A program made the position numbers and the translations under genes. Shown here piece after piece: positions 32,629-47,790 of a DNA stretch of 64,000 nucleotides. Source of the stretch: Channa striata (lineage: Eukaryota > Chordata > Actinopteri > Anabantiformes > Channidae); assembly GCA_033026295.1 (NCBI GenBank), contig CM065182.1, positions 16,078,715 to 16,142,714 on the forward strand, given 5' to 3'. The notes below the pieces were generated by a model. It was not told where the DNA came from, searched no databases, and saw only the letters and a program-made list of their open reading frames with translations. Within the stretch, counting starts at the first letter, position 1; every line of letters starts with the position of its first letter.

Positions 32629-34412
32629 CATGTGGTCTAAAATCTCTTTTACTGTCTGTTTTTTTTATCTGTTAATGCTTTATAAATTTCAATTACACAA
32701 AAAGGAGAAGGATGCAAATCATTTCTAGTAACTGACACCAAAATGCACCACCAACGTTTACACTCCCTCTAAGAATTACCTTATGTAAATAAATAAACAA
32801 TCTCCTCCTACAGCATAGTTTTATTTGTGCAACTTGCTTGCTCTGGGTATGTCTAATTCACTATATATAGGGCTTCAAACTTTTAAGTCCTGTCAAAATC
32901 AAAACGTAGAATATAAGCATTGTGGGTGAGTCAGTGATATGCCTCAGTGATTCACTGAAAATCTTTTCAGCTCACTTTTTCAGAAAAAGTTTTCAGCCTG
33001 TTCACTGGCTCACAATCCATCTATCCATCTTTTAGTTTTCATTTATTTGTCTGCATGGTGATACCAATAAAAACAACAGCGAAGTTAAAGTTTAAAGTTA
33101 GAATTTACTGTATATCGACACCAAACTTACAATTTATTGCGATATTATTACTAGTTACCAGTACTAATCTGATATTGATATTAGTGTTATGCACATAACA
33201 CATTATTTGACTTTTAAGATAAGCTTCCATGTTCATACTGTTAGTTAGACTAATTATGCAGTGTAAAATATATTTTGGTCATGTGCTTTATGAAACTGGC
33301 AGCTCGATCATGCTTCTAATAATACTCCAGGTACCTGGGCACCAGGGAAACCCATGAATCTCAACAAACTGTGGAACATTTCATCACGTAGTGACAGAAA
33401 TGAACAAATGTTCAGATTCAATCGGCTTAGATATTAATGAAATCAAGTGTCTCTGCATAGCAAAGTAAAATACACAGACATGCAACTGGCTTCGCTGGGC
33501 TTTTTCTCCGGATTCAAGGAGGGAATAGCTAGAAATTAACCTAGTCTGAAAGAGAGCATGTCCTTTTCTGTGAAATCGTCTCTTTGCTCTGTGCCATATG
33601 TGAATCTAAGAGATGGCCTTGAATTGGAGAGGTCGATTTCAGCTCTCTTTGTTGGGTTTGAGAATACTCGAGAATGCAAAGGGCTCTTGCTTTAACTGTG
33701 CCAATGCCTGAGCCTTAACTAAATGCCACACTTGCTGTTGCAATGCATTTCAATAACCATCGAAAAAAATAAATAAAAAGGCTTTCTGTATTCACGTATT
33801 CATCTATCAGTGAAAGCGCTCCATGACAGTATGCTCTAATTTTCACAGGTCTGATGAACATAAATCTCTCTTAGGAGACAAGGTGTGTATTGTGTGCTTT
33901 GATATCTGTAGGTGAACAACGGGGATAAAATGAGCTGCAAGCTGGAGCTGAATAACATTCATTTCGCTCACAATGGCCACCATCACTAATACCTGCAGTG
34001 TTTTACTTAGATTAGGCTTAAGGTTTTTTTTTTTTAAGGCCGTTTCAATAATTTGACATTTCTCCTAGAATAGGAGAGAATGAGCACTGATAAAAAACTT
34101 TTTTTTTCCCTCCTTTTCATGCAAAACACTTTCATCTGTCATTTTGTGATAGCCCGTCTCTCTTTGTCAGCATAAATACAAGAGCCCCTATTTGAATATG
34201 GTTACACATCCCTCTATTTATTAAAGCTTGGATTAACATGACAGGAAGTTTTGTCTGGGGGCTCTTTAAGATGGCTCAGAGAGGCAATCTGGTGACAGTA
34301 ATAGGATCCAGCTAATATACTTGACTGATGCTCCTTTCCCAGTGTTATAAAGCAGAACAATGGGAGTGGGGTACTGGGAGTGAATACATTGTGTTTTGTA
34401 ACACTGTGTGTC

Positions 34413-34437
34413 TGCACGCGCGTGTGTGTGTGTGTGT
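34413..34437. repeat. GC/GT alternating tract, 25 bp
   Basis: TGCACGCGCGTGTGTGTGTG and onward alternate purine and pyrimidine without a break; a short potential Z-DNA tract, followed by a G run. Confidence 0.8.
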
Positions 34438-37400
34438 CTGGGGGGACGAGGGTGCGCTAATCAGTCAGAATACCATCACTTAGCAAATATAAGGGCTGCA
34501 GAAATAAAAATACTAAAAGGTCACAGAGCAATTCTATCAGGACAGCTATGCCACAATTAACTGAATAGACAAAGGCATTGACATTAGTGAGAGCTATAAT
34601 AATGTTTTATTCCGGTCTCTGCGAGTTTGTGGAGATTTGTTAAAGGTTGGCTTTAAAACATAAACAACCTTCTTTTCATTACGGCGTTCTCCTCTCTCTG
34701 ATGTGAAGTGTCCAGAGAACCCTGGGTCCACCAAGTTTACTCATTTGCTCGCTCTCTCTGTTATAGAAACACTTTAACATAGATAAAATTTACATAGGGA
34801 CATATCTGTTTTCTAATTATTTTATGTAAAATATGTTTTTTACTGATTATATAACTATTATAATAAACATACAGCTGAAATGGATCACTCTATAACAAAA
34901 CCACATCTAATGACTAAATGTTTCGGTTTTCACAAAAAAATTTTTTTGGGACTATTAAGATCAAGCAAAAAATTCATAAAACTAAATAACTAGTAAATAT
35001 AAAATAAAAAAGTAAGTGCATCATCTTGCTTTCTTCTTTTGCTCGTGGTGGCTGCAGGCCTTAGCAGACTGTAACTATGGGTGTGTCTGTTTTAACGGTG
35101 GGGAATAAATAGCTGCTTCATGTTAAACAGGACACGGTGGTCCTTACGTTAGGATGTAATCTTCAAAAATGAGGCAGACGTCTCTGTTAAATTAGTCGTG
35201 GAAAATCAGAATGTCCTTTTGTATCAAGCAGCAAAAACTTTGCACCTGCAATGCGGTTAATGCACATAAGCGCATTGTGAGGATGATACTAAAATAAGGA
35301 ATCGTGGAGCCCTGCAGTCTATATATTCTGCTGGCTATTGTCTGTTATGTCTTTATGACTTTTCTTTGACGGGCTTCTAACAGACTTAGCTGTGATCCAC
35401 GTTTTACACCCTGATGTTTTTCTGAGGTTGGATCTATTGCTGTAAATATTAGCATGCTGAGTGGCACTTGCTTATAGACATTCCCATATGTCAGAGAGTT
35501 GCAACGGATGGACTATGCGTGTGTGTGTGTGTAAGCTGGGTTAGCAGATCAAATACACATCTGTTTGTGAGATGGAGGGGAATCTGTGCTTCTCCCCCAA
35601 ACCTCTCAATACTAATTAACGATCCACTGATAGTGGCCAAATGCCAACTGTCATTAGCACCCAAAACAACACAAGTGCACACATATAGACACGCACACAC
35701 TCAAACACAGATGCTCTGCGGTCACCCACACCAAACCACCACAAGCCATCTGTGGATAAGATACATCGACGCGGTGTTCTCCGTATGCGCTCAATGCTCC
35801 GCAAAAAAATCCAGTAAACAACGGAGATATCAATCAACCTGTGAGAAATGACGTGAAAAACTATATTAATAATCAATATAGGCAACCAAATATCCATCTG
35901 ATTTGTCCTTTGTAAAAGCTGATAGTAAGCTATGGCTGTTAAACCGACTGCTACCACTTAGGCTGTATGCTTAAAGACATGAATGACAACCTCAATTCTT
36001 GAGTAGCTGTGGACCTTTGACTTCTCCACTGATAGTGCCATTTGCGTACTCTCAAGCAGTGTGCTCGGTAAAAGCATCTGACAGCTATCTTTGATTTTAT
36101 TTAGCGAGGATTTCAGCTATGCAGGCATCTAAAAGGATACGCCACCCACTCTCTCTGTCTCTTGCACGGTTTCTCTCTCCCTGTATCTGTCACTCTCTGC
36201 CTTGGTGACAGGGTCAGATAGAGAGAGCAAAGTGGTGAGAGGTGTGACACTGTGAGCAGATGAGGGTCTCCCTGTATGGAGGCCCACAGCACGACACCCA
36301 TCACAGCTACACAGACAGCAGACAGTTGGTCCGAATAATGCCACCCACACTGGCTCCGGCAGGGAGTCCAGAAGCCTCATAGATGGTGGAAGCCACTGGA
36401 CTGCCATGTTATTCTGCTCCTGCTATAGATAATCAAACCGAACCGCCATTAATTTTCCTGACAGCGTCTAACGTAAATATCCGAGGATCATAAAGAACGC
36501 ACGCTACACCATACCGGAAATCATTTGCTTTGTAAATTTCTACGGCGCCGTATTTTTCTGCCTGTTGTACGCCGTTTAATAGGTACCTGTGTCGATAAAT
36601 GACAGCAGCTCAGGGTAATGCATCAACCTAAAATCCATTCTTGAAAACCAGACTGGAGCCTTGTCTCGTCTCCTCTTTCTTCCTCTCTCCCAGTGCAGGC
36701 TGCCTGCCACCATATCGCGACAGCATCTCTCCATCTCTCACAGCCCTCTGATCTCTGTGTCGACAGGCGACACCAGCAGCTCATACTAACTCAGCACGCA
36801 TCAGCCCATCTGCAAGGCAAACCGTCTACAAATGCATTTAGCACAGACTTTGGGTACGATTAATGGCAGGGTTAGCGAATACTGTAAGTGCTGACGTCTT
36901 TACACCTGAGAAGGTACCGGTTGGAAACAGCTTTCCTTAGCAATAAAGGCAGCTACTGAACCCTGGTGCAGATATTCTCCACGAGGCTGAGAATTTACGA
37001 GCAGCAGGTAGGAGATCAAAGCCGCCGCTGACAGAGTCTGCAAACACAAAGGTGTGTTCTACTCATTGACAATTGTTGCAATGTTTTCTCAGCGGCCTCC
37101 TATCTCGGTGTGTACCTATACTGATGGGGGTTTATTAGTTGTCAGTGGGCCAGGTGGGAGGCTGTGTGGTTATCCAGCCCGGGTCCAAACTCATACAGAG
37201 GTTGTGATGACAGGATCCGAAGCACTACGTGGTTACTCAGTGGAATTCAAATGCCAATCCCCCTGCCCAGCACCGTCTCCGCTTTCCCTCTCGTTTGTCA
37301 CATCTCCCTCTCTCTTCCCGCCCTCCCCCCCCTCCAGTGTTTGTCAGGGTTGGTGATTAGCTGTCACCCTCTGCAGAAGCAGATAACACCCCACACAGCC

Positions 37401-38584
37401 TGTTTCCCCTCTGGGAGCATGCACACACGTAAAACAGGAAAACACACAAACGGATAGACAAGGGTGTGCACATGCATGCAAACTAACAACACTTAAAAAC
37501 TCTGTCAAATGCAGTTAGAAGCTCACTGTCTTTTTGCTTGAATTTACAAAGACTTCACTCAAACTCATCTCTATCAAGGCTTAGCATGTGATTTTGTTTT
37601 TCTTAATTTTGGTTTGAATGTTAAACATGAATATATAGATGCTTCGCTGTCTTTCGGGTGAAAAGGCAAAATAGAAACATGCTCCCGTCCTGCCAAGCAA
37701 ACGTAAAAATGTTTTGCTTTTGTTTTTAATACACTTGACCACACATTCATTTTTAAACAGCGCAGTTCAACAACCTTTAATAATTATCAATACTTTTAGC
37801 TCAACGGTGTCCTCGTAGACTTTTAGTAAAGTTGTTTGTCGAGCCAAATTGAGTGTTTCTGCATCCAAATGGCTGTAAGCCTCCACAGAACACATTATTT
37901 ATTGTACGTGTGGGAAACTGAACACGTACATCACAGGCATCTGTTGTCCATTTTGGACTATAGCTGCCCCTTGCCACTCAGTTGAGCAGTCACCACTAGT
38001 CTGCCCCTCTTTCATTATTAAATGCTCTTTTCATTACCCTCTGATCTACTTGTGTCAGAGTGTACTTTGACTAAAAGCTAAAAGCCAAGTGGCTCATTAG
38101 CAGCTCTCATGAATTTATCTAATTTCAGTTCGTTGGGCGATTTCTCTGCGATTCAGACTACTTTCACAACTTGGAGACAGAATCGGATCCATTGGTTCTC
38201 CACCCTGTTCTAACGAGAGCTACAACAACTCTGTCTCAACGATCACGTCGGTATTCAATCCAGTATCTGGATGTCCAGTATCTGGATTTGTGACGGACAA
38301 TATAATGTTTGAAACCAGGCTTAGAGCGTAATTGGCAAGCCAGAGTAGTTGAATTTCATTTGTTTTATTAATACTAGTATTTGTACTTTTTTATTTTAAT
38401 TGATCATATGTAATTATAGATGTTTTTGCTTTTTTATTTCAAGTTATGTCCTTAAAAGCTCAAAGCTGAATTTTCTAATCTCAGAAGGATAATTACATTT
38501 TATTTTTCAATTATTCTCTTTCTTTATTGTGTACAGTTTGTCTTTTTGTAATACCTGAGCAAATGGGCTGTGTATTACTGAGGG

Positions 38585-38705
38585 TGGGTGCTAGGAGCTG
38601 TTGTCTTTGCCCCTCCAGCTGTCTGCCCTTAGTGGAGATCAAACTGTGCACCTTCGGTTCATGTGACCAAATTATTACCTACTGCGTAACCGGAACAGAT
38701 AAGAA
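38585..38705 (-). mobile_element. SINE head remnant, minus orientation
   Basis: The plus strand reads GTGGAGATCAAACTGTGCAC, CTTCGGTTCATGTGACCAAA and CCTACTGCGTAACCG. This is the reverse complement of a tRNA-like head (A-box region, then a B box in the GATCGAACC position). The body is eroded, so the limits are approximate. Confidence 0.45.
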
Positions 38706-40662
38706 AAGCTGTTAAAATTCATGTCATTTTATAATCAGTGTAGTTTTAAAATTGAATAATGAATGAATGAGTGAATAATAAAAGCTCTGTGTATTGAAAT
38801 GACAAAAAGCCTGGGGAAATAACATTTTCCACTTATTTCCACTTTCCTCTGTAGTTTGGTTTGGTTTCAGTTGGATTAAGAGGATAGCAGGATGGCGGCT
38901 CTGGCCGGTTCACAGTATAGCTTTTTAACACGCAGAGCAGGTTTAACTTTAGATTAACAAAGCTGGATTGGTAGAGCCAGATTTTTTTTTCCATGTATCA
39001 TGTGCCACAATACAAAGATGGACTGAAATGTACCAGATAAATATACAGCATGGCTTTATCTGCTGCCTTTAAGCAGCTTTACTCAAAGAAAGGCTCAAAC
39101 GACATTGGCTAATAATAGCATTTTCAATACGTCATCTTAAATTTGTCAAAAACGGGAGGTGACTCCTGAGATGACAATCCTGCTGTGGGGCCACAATAGA
39201 AAAGCGGAGTAATAGGGGAAGCGACGGGGTGAAGCGGCGATGAAACAGAGACGGAAAAAACTGAGAGAGAGTGAGAGTTCACAGAGCAGGGAGAGCACAA
39301 TAAAGACAGCAAGACAAATACAGACAAAGGAAGACGCGGGAGATCATGCCCCGGCCTCTGTGTACATATGGCAAAAAGTGCTGGAGCCGAGAAAGACCAA
39401 CACATTGAGATAAGCCCCTTTGCTCAGATTTCCTTTTAAGGGTGATTTGGCAGCTCGGCCTCATGCCTGTTGGCAGGCGGCAACGTATGCCTACAATCAT
39501 CTGCTGATCACTGAATTACTACATGCCTTTTTTTTTTTTTCAAATTTCTATTTAACACTATCAGATGATTTGCTGAGCTCCTTGGAACACACGCGACAGG
39601 GACAAACAACTTAACATTCATCACTGGCAAAAAGCTGGCTTGATTTTACAGAAAGGTATTCAGTGTTATTGGCATCGATATATATCTAACTGACCTGAAA
39701 CATTTACCACAATGTCATTGCCTTGCCATGATATCGATATTATGTATTGTCTTTATGATAACATTTGGCAGTAATTGGTTTGGTTTGAACATTAAATATG
39801 CCCTGAAAAGACTCTGAGTTTGTTGCATCCTTGGCCTCGTGGTCGATCACTGCTGCTTCTCAGCATATACAGGAAGTGAAGCATTTACCATATTGGGTAA
39901 CTACGTCAATGAAATTACTTTACAGTCAGCAGGCTATATTTATAGTAGATGCACTGTATGGCAGAAGCATCTCCACAGGAGTGTCTCTTCCAGTCTGCCA
40001 GAAATACACAACATGTACCGTATTATTAGAGCCCCGTCTTTGAGTGGGTAACTTTTAGTGTAGACTCAAGATACATCAGCAGAAATGAGTTTGTATGAAA
40101 TGCATTACAGAAATGCAAAAAGAAAAACCTCATAATGGGTTTATGTTTCCAGTGAGGTCGCATCGAATGCTACTGGAGGAGGCCAAAGATCAAGGCTCCG
40201 CCTAAACAATGTGTAACTAAGGAATACAGGGAGAGTCCAGGGATAGGGATGAAGTGTGACTGTGACCAGACAGGAAAATAATCTGCGTAATCCAGATCGA
40301 AGCCCTAAAGGCTTTTATAGATCGACAGCATAGATTTTCTCTCTGTCTCCATTTCTACCTGGCTTAGGTTTAATTCAACTCAATTAAATCAACCTGTGAG
40401 CCCAGGAGTTTGCAGAGAAAGCAATCATTCATCTTTGTGGTTTGCCACTTCATCTGAGAAAAAATAAATAAAAAAAAGAGCCGTACTCTGCTCTTTCTCC
40501 ATAGACACCATTAGACCATTCAATATAGTTTCAGCCATGCCAGCTCGACTATAATTACTCGAGTTGACATCTAACAAACAGCTCTTTATGGATGTCCTGG
40601 CCTCGGTATTACTTTAACAAATCTGGTCATTTTGTTGTAGTTGGCTGCTGCTATCTGCGATA

Positions 40663-40683
40663 TGTGTGTGTGTGTGTGTGTGT
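40663..40683 (+). repeat. (TG)10 microsatellite
   Basis: Uninterrupted TG dinucleotides followed by TTTGTTTTTG. Confidence 0.95.
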
Positions 40684-40986
40684 TTGTTTTTGCAATGTTA
40701 GAATTACTTTTTTCCCTTTCCAGCCATGTATTAGCCAGTTAGGTAGCCTATACATTCGGCAACAAATGTTGAAACACTTATCTTTCAGCGTTTAATGTGG
40801 GAGTAACAAAAGTCAATCCTGATACAGAAACATAGCCCGAAGTAAACCTGTTATCTATACCGCACACCGCAGCTTTAATGTAAGACAATCAACACAACAA
40901 AAACAGCTATAAGGAATTGTCCTTGAGTGACTGGCTGTGTCTGCTACAGAAACCTCTCCCTCATCATGACTACATCAGGCAGCTGC

Positions 40987-40988
<2 letters not shown>

Positions 40989-41019
<31 letters not shown>
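40989..41019 (+). repeat. (AC)15 microsatellite
   Basis: Uninterrupted AC dinucleotides, 31 bp. Confidence 0.97.
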
Positions 41020-41020
<1 letters not shown>

Positions 41021-44000
41021 TCAACAGATACATATTTCATGAGCTATGGTAAACACACTGCTTTCACCAATGCCAATCTAGCATTGAATAATACATTTAT
41101 AGAGGATCGGCTAATGAATTGAGAGCTTGCCCGAGTGAAAAGAAGAAAGCAAATAACCAATACTCAAAGTAGAAATAGAATTAATGAGCGGTTGTGAATG
41201 CTCAAATACTCGGTTGTGAAAGCTGCTCAAAAAAGCACAACCATTTCTGTCCTCCACCTAACCTTTGTCTCTGGTCAAAGTTCTACATTAATGAATGCAG
41301 GAGAGGTTTCATAGTCTTCTTTATGATTGTGGATTTCACAGATGTGTAAATGATGCTACGTGAGACGCTGCGGGTGAAGCTTTTGATCTGCTATTCCACA
41401 AGCCAGGTTCTACAACAAAAGGCTAGGAAATCCTGAGCTCAGACAAGCCTTGTGTAATCTACTAGAACCTCTCTGTCTCTGTCGGCCATCTCGGCAATCA
41501 ATCTAGCTGCCCACACTTAGTTGTGCCCCATTGGCGAGAGCACAGACCACAACTGGGACCTCCTCTTGCTAAAAATACAATTATATGCGGAAGTTTGTGA
41601 CCAAATTACAAAGTTACATAGTGCTGATTTTCCAAGTAAGCAAGGCCCCTGCAACAAGCACGCTTAAAAAAATGTATCTTCAAATATTAATGTACCTTTG
41701 CATTTTATTGAAACAAAAAAACGTCCTACTAGTGACACAATTAATCTCATCTTAAGACCTAATTCACTTGTTAGGACTCGTAAGGCAGATCAACAATTGT
41801 CATAAAAATTATCAGCTTACTACTCAAAGCTCATAATTTCTCTGACTCCTCAAACCTTGTTTTAACATTCTGCAATCTAGGCGTATGAAAATAAAGCTAA
41901 TCGATGCCCATAAGCAGCACTTGAAGGGACCGATATCTGCAATTATACTAAGAGATGGCACTTAATGGGATCCGGGGCTCTACGTTAACGCTTGCCAGGG
42001 CCATGTAAACTTTAAGTTTTGGCAAGCGGAATGTGGCATGCAGTTGCCCGATCGAGCAAGTACGAAATAAATGTGAAGGTCTGCAGTTTTTCCGAAAACT
42101 GATTTGTGTCACCCCCACAATATCAGCATTTACCTCAACATACGGATTTTCTATTTTTGCAATTATATAAATTGGTTAAGATGTTATTCCATTGTAGAAC
42201 TGCATACAGTGTGTTTGATTGTCCACCATCTCTGACTTTAGAACCAGGAACTGGGTCATTTGATGTGGCAAAACATCTGTGTTGTTAACAAAGTGTAGAA
42301 AATAATCATGGAGTAGCTTTATATTTTCTTGATATTGTGCATTGATCAAAGCAAAATGTGTCAAAAAATATAAAGACTTTTAAATAAGTTACCTGAACCT
42401 TTTCCTTATGTAGGTTATTTTATATTAAACTGCTACAGCAGTAAAGCTCAGCCACGGTAAATATTAATCAGTAATAAGCCAGTGTTTTCACGTAATTAAT
42501 AAAACAAACCTAAAAACTCCAGAAGTTCACAAGCAACATCCATAAAGTATGGGACATATCTGTAAAATTTTATGACTGTTAGTCAGACTACAAATGTTAT
42601 ATTAATGTGTCAGATACATATTTCTACCTACTTCTATTCCCCCAACTTTATTATTATTTGTTTTTAAAATTATAATTTGGAAAAACTAATTATTTACTAC
42701 TAATACCTGTCAATTTGTAACTTTTTTAAGTTTTTCGTCCAAATCACCATTCATTTAATATATTTTTGATAAGTCTGCATTTTCTGTCTTGAGCATGTCT
42801 GGCTGTCGGGCAGGTAAAAGAAATTCCAGCTACTTGTCCGAAGGGCAGATTGAAAGTTTAATGTCAGGGATCCGTGGAAGTCAAGACAAGATGTGGACGA
42901 GGAAACTTTCTGTAAAAATGACATCTCTGCTAGGCGGAAAGATAAAGCAAAAACCGTGTATGACTGCAAAGGAGCTGGGAAGAGGTTAGCTGAGACGAGA
43001 CGGCCGCTGCAGCGTTCCGCTGTGCGGCACTGATCCATAAACAGGCCTGGTTCTGTGGACAGAAAGTTCAAATCGAGGCCTTTAGCCGCTCACAAAAACG
43101 GGCGTTTGATGAAAAGAAATGAGCGGCATTTGATGAAGGGAACGCTTCTCCCCAGCAAAGAATATTTGTTTGTATGGTTGTAAATCTGTGGCACGTTATG
43201 TCTCTATAAAAATTTTATAAATTATATTCAGTTCTTTTCACATCAGAATATGTACTTTGACCAGATATGTGGTGTTACACACTATAAAAATAATAAATTT
43301 TACCTTATAGCTACAATTAGCAAAAAGCAAGCACTAGTTCAAGTCTCCTCCCTCTCCTTGCTGATTTTTATGTTTGTTTTCATGCATTTTCTGTTTTTTT
43401 TAGCTTTTACTCAACAGTTTTAATCTGTTTGCTACAGGGGGGTATTTACATCTTTTCACATCAACATTAACAAAATTTGTCATTTGCCGAAACGCAAGGT
43501 TGTGATCTGCATGATACACATTGCTATTTTTTTCTTAATGTAGCACATAGAACTACGATAACTTAGTGAAGTCAAAAGGTCTGTAAACCCACTCCATCAT
43601 AAGTATTATTGGTATTGTTTAATATTGCAGTAGAAAACTGAATTTGAAATCTCTGGGCACATCACTCAGACATTGCAGTGCTACTTGAAATAAACTGCAA
43701 TGTGAAATCTCCTTTTTTAGTTCAAAGACGGACAAAAAAACTTTCTCCAGATAAAATGGGGCATGTCAGATAGATGTTACTAAAATCATTCTTACCTAAA
43801 CTAAATAGGTCACCATGCAAATTCAGAGTCAGGCAGAAACAATCAATAGCAAAGCAAAGTTGGTGTCTGTCATGTAATTCAATTACTCTTCTGAGTGAAC
43901 GTGCTTTACCTGCAGGGCGATTAATCCAACAAACTACGTGGATGAAATGACCTGGACCCTGACTACCTGCAGTAGACTATTCTTTCCAAAGAACATACAA

Positions 44001-45782
44001 GACAGCCAAGCAGACTCTAGGTACCTAATCCTGCTCTTTATTAAGCTTTTCTAGTTTTGAGGGTGAGAAATAAACTGTTTGGATTTCAAGGCTCGGCTCT
44101 AAAAGAAAATCTGTTTAAGGACCTTAAAGTGAAGATTAGTCTGTCACAGTGAGCAGGGTAAAGTGTATAAGTGCTTGAGCACAGGAATGGGTTTTGAATG
44201 CCATTCATACATGTCCCTTAATGTTTGTGTTTCCACTGTTGTCCATATGTTTTTGGGATTAGTTAGGCACTTCAGTTTTCAGGATGGGGCGTAGAGATGC
44301 ACCTGTAAATACTGTGATTCCCTAAAAGTATCCTACAACTTGCAACACTGGCAGCTTTTTTTTTTCTTCCCTGATATCACGCTTGGAAATGATTTGTTCT
44401 TTGGGTTTTTGCCACATTTGTCTTTATTGGATCCATTACAATAGTAGCAGCCAGGAAAAAGTAGGACCATGACAGGGGCATGACATGCAACAAACTCGCT
44501 GTAACCGGGGACACTGTATTAATGTTGGATTATGGTGGATTAAAGTTCATGTCACTTTGAAAACACATCTATATAAAACTCTAATTGGAAAATCAAATAA
44601 AGGAACATGACGCCATAATCAGCTGTACGGATGGAGGAAACACCCCAGTCATATTTCAGAGCTGGAAGGTTTGCCCACTTAAAACCTGTCCTGCATTTCT
44701 CCATTTGCCGCTCACTGTGTGCCGTCACTGAAGCATGAAAGGGAGCCAGACTTTCTGTTGCAAATGCATCTAACCTCACCTAACCACTCTGCCAGATCTT
44801 CCACAGCGGAGTGAGTGAGAGGGCAGAGGGATGTATTTTGGGAAATGAACAATTTCATAGGTCTACGCCCACCCTCCCCAAGACTACTGTAACCCTATGG
44901 AGAGGTACATACAGTAGAGGTGAGAGGTGGAAGGAGCATGTCCATCAGCCGCACAAACACCTTCATTAAGGTGAAAGGAAATGACAACCTACAGGTGTAA
45001 GTGGTGTGTCTCTGGTAAAAGCCGGGGCAGTTTAGACAAAGAGCAGGAGCTGTGGTCAGCGCACAGACCGACAGTGTCGCGAGTCTCCGTAGGTGTCTGA
45101 CGAAAATAATTAGGAGAGTGAAAGAAAAATGTCTGTCAGATCACGAATCACGCTGTGAAAAATACCTTCCCTGCTGTGATCTATTGACTGCCATTAAATG
45201 TTCCAGCTGCCACTCTATAAATATTAATATTTAAAATTTGACAACTATACAGTGAATTTCTTTTTTTTTTTCAACTATATAAGAGAATGCTAAACGCGAA
45301 TGCATTTACAGTAAAAAGAGTATTTCGTGTTCTAGCCACGAGCTCACCCTGTCCATGTCTCGGCATCCCCTCATTTTGCACCAGAGCCTGGGACGGCTCA
45401 TTCTATCGCTCCAACACGACAGAACAGACAATGGGCTTGAGGGATGAAAGTAGGGGTGGACTTCAGCAATCATTCACTGGTCACTAAGCATATAGTAGTA
45501 TTTAGACAGCTTTAGCATAATGCCACAGCTTAATGCACATTGGCTAATTTGCCAACAGGCTTGATGCGAACAATCTCTCTGCATGTTCTGGTTGGGCGCG
45601 TGGCCTGATGGGATGCTACACCATTAGCCCAGTCAGACTGCAGGGCCCTGCTGTTAACATTACAATGTGTATTGGAGCATAACAAAGTGAAGGAGGGCTT
45701 CATCTTGCTGTTATTTGTGTACTTTCCCAGCACACTGTGGTCAATGTGATGATAACGCAGATACAAGGCAGTCAATATTAGT

Positions 45783-45799
45783 AAAAAAAAAAAAAAAAA
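45783..45799 (+). repeat. Poly-A run of 17
   Basis: Seventeen A with no recognisable retroposon upstream. Confidence 0.95.
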
Positions 45800-47559
45800 G
45801 GCCCCACAATTAGAGCTATGGAGTATTAGTTTTTTTTTTTTGTCATCACACCCCTATTATGTATTCACATTCTCTATCAGAGTTGGTAATCATTTGCCTC
45901 AAACAGTTTAATTACAGTTTGGCAATGACTACTTAACGTGATTAGATGTTATACCTTATTGTTGCGTGTGGCATATTACATCAATTATATTAAGAGTTAT
46001 TATTTTCATGAGGGTGCAGCGTTTGCATGTGATACAGGAGTGAGAGCTGAGTGACAGAGACTTCTTAAAGACTTAATTTTACAAATAAAGTAATCAATAT
46101 AAGCTACCGCACATCACGTCTCACCACACAGTGAGCTGTAAGGTCTTTTGCATAATTGCAATAAAAAAGTGTATTGGCCTGACTGATTGAATTCAGTCTT
46201 GGTAATTGCAGCATAAACAATGTAGTTGACTGTCACAGCTACTGTGCCACTATGCTGTCAACAATCCAGATATTTTTCTAGTGTCTACTAGCATATCATG
46301 CAGATCCACAGCCTGCCGTGTAATGAGTATAATTACATGGTGCGCATGTGTTACCTGTGGGGTAATGCATACGCACACACACACGAAACGCAGCACACAT
46401 CTTTCCATCCTTATGACCTGTCACTCAAAATCAGCCCCGATGGAAAAATGCGTCTTTGTATATGCTTCCCCGTCTCTACTATACACTGGATATTCTCGTC
46501 TCTTTCTTCTGCAAAAATAAATAAAGACTCCGACATTAACCTTACATTATTTCTAATAGCCAACTAAATCCCCCTTGATGCCGCTGTCCATCAATATGAC
46601 CATCAGCTGCCCAGCAAGCGCTCCATTCTCAATATTTCTTTTTCGCTCTAGTTATTCTTCTACTTTACCAGGAGAAACTCTGTACGCTTCCAGGCAAAGT
46701 CAATGTCTCTGTCTCGTCTCCCTTGTGCTACCCATATCCACTACACTGCTTCCATTCCTCACTGTTGTGTCTCGCACACATCTAAGGCATATCCAAGTTG
46801 TAAATAGAGTGGAGCTTAAATGACAACAGCCTTGCTTTTGTAGGGATTTAGGGAGGGGAAAAAAGGAGCTGATTTGTGCGAAAGACTGCTGGCGAAGATA
46901 AAATGTTAGGCTTTGGATCTAAATTCCACATGAATGCCTTTCCCTTTAGTGTGCATTATGATGGCAATGGACCATATCATAGTATTTGTTTTGCTTTAGA
47001 GCTGTCCCCTGTGATTTATGTTCCCGGAGTGCAAATATTTCATGTCACTATACAAGCAATGTTTCTGTCATGGAGAACGTAGGGGGTATTCAGGGACGGA
47101 ATATGAGAGATTTCTGTACACGTGTGCCTGTGTGTATGTGTGTGGATTAGTGGTGAGGCACTTGTGGCAGTGCCAGTGTGTGACCGCAGGCCCCCTGGCT
47201 AGGGAGCAGCGCCTGGAAAGGTTACCCAGCAGAGTGGCTTTTGTATGGTAATGTGACCTCTAGCTCCCTAAGGAGTCCTAACACCTGCCCAGCACCCCCG
47301 CCATCCTCACATCTCCAACATGTTAACTGGTTTCCCTGATAGGAACTTAACTGCTGTGCTGCTGTTGCCTTATAATATCGTTATTTATGTAGGATATGGT
47401 AGGATATGTAACTGCCTTTGAAATACAAAGTTGTTTTCTTTGACATTTCTGAAAGACATGTTTTCAGTGCAGATATATTTGTCTTTAACCAGTATTTTAA
47501 TTTGCTGGAGCACTTATAATACCATTAAGTGCAAAAATTAGGGATTATATTTTATTCAC

Positions 47560-47790
47560 AGACTGTGTATGATGTTCAATTGAAAAATGTGCTTAGGTAT
47601 CTTATGATGGCTCTTTATGCAATAGCTCATCTACTCAAGTGAGTGCAATAATTCATTTGAGTTCCTGTGTCTTTAATGCCCCGGTATTCACCAACATGAT
47701 TGGCCAACATGTGGAAGTCTTCCTTTTGGTGTACTAAGGGAGCGTGACAACCCGAAATTAAGGGGTTGGACCTCTAAGCAGGGTTCATTT
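47560..47790 (+). mobile_element. Diverged partial copy of the 28.2-kb element
   Basis: Positions 47635-47675 share TCAAGTGAGTG, then TTCATTT and TCCTGTGT at the same spacing, with 28316-28356. Further on, ATTGGCCAACATGTGGAAGT with CTTCC aligns with ATTGACCAGCTCGCAGAAGT with CTGCC. Upstream, CAATTGAAAAATGTGC and GGCTCTTTATGCAATAGCTC align loosely with the 28.23-28.30 kb interior. No terminal repeats are left. Confidence 0.5.
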
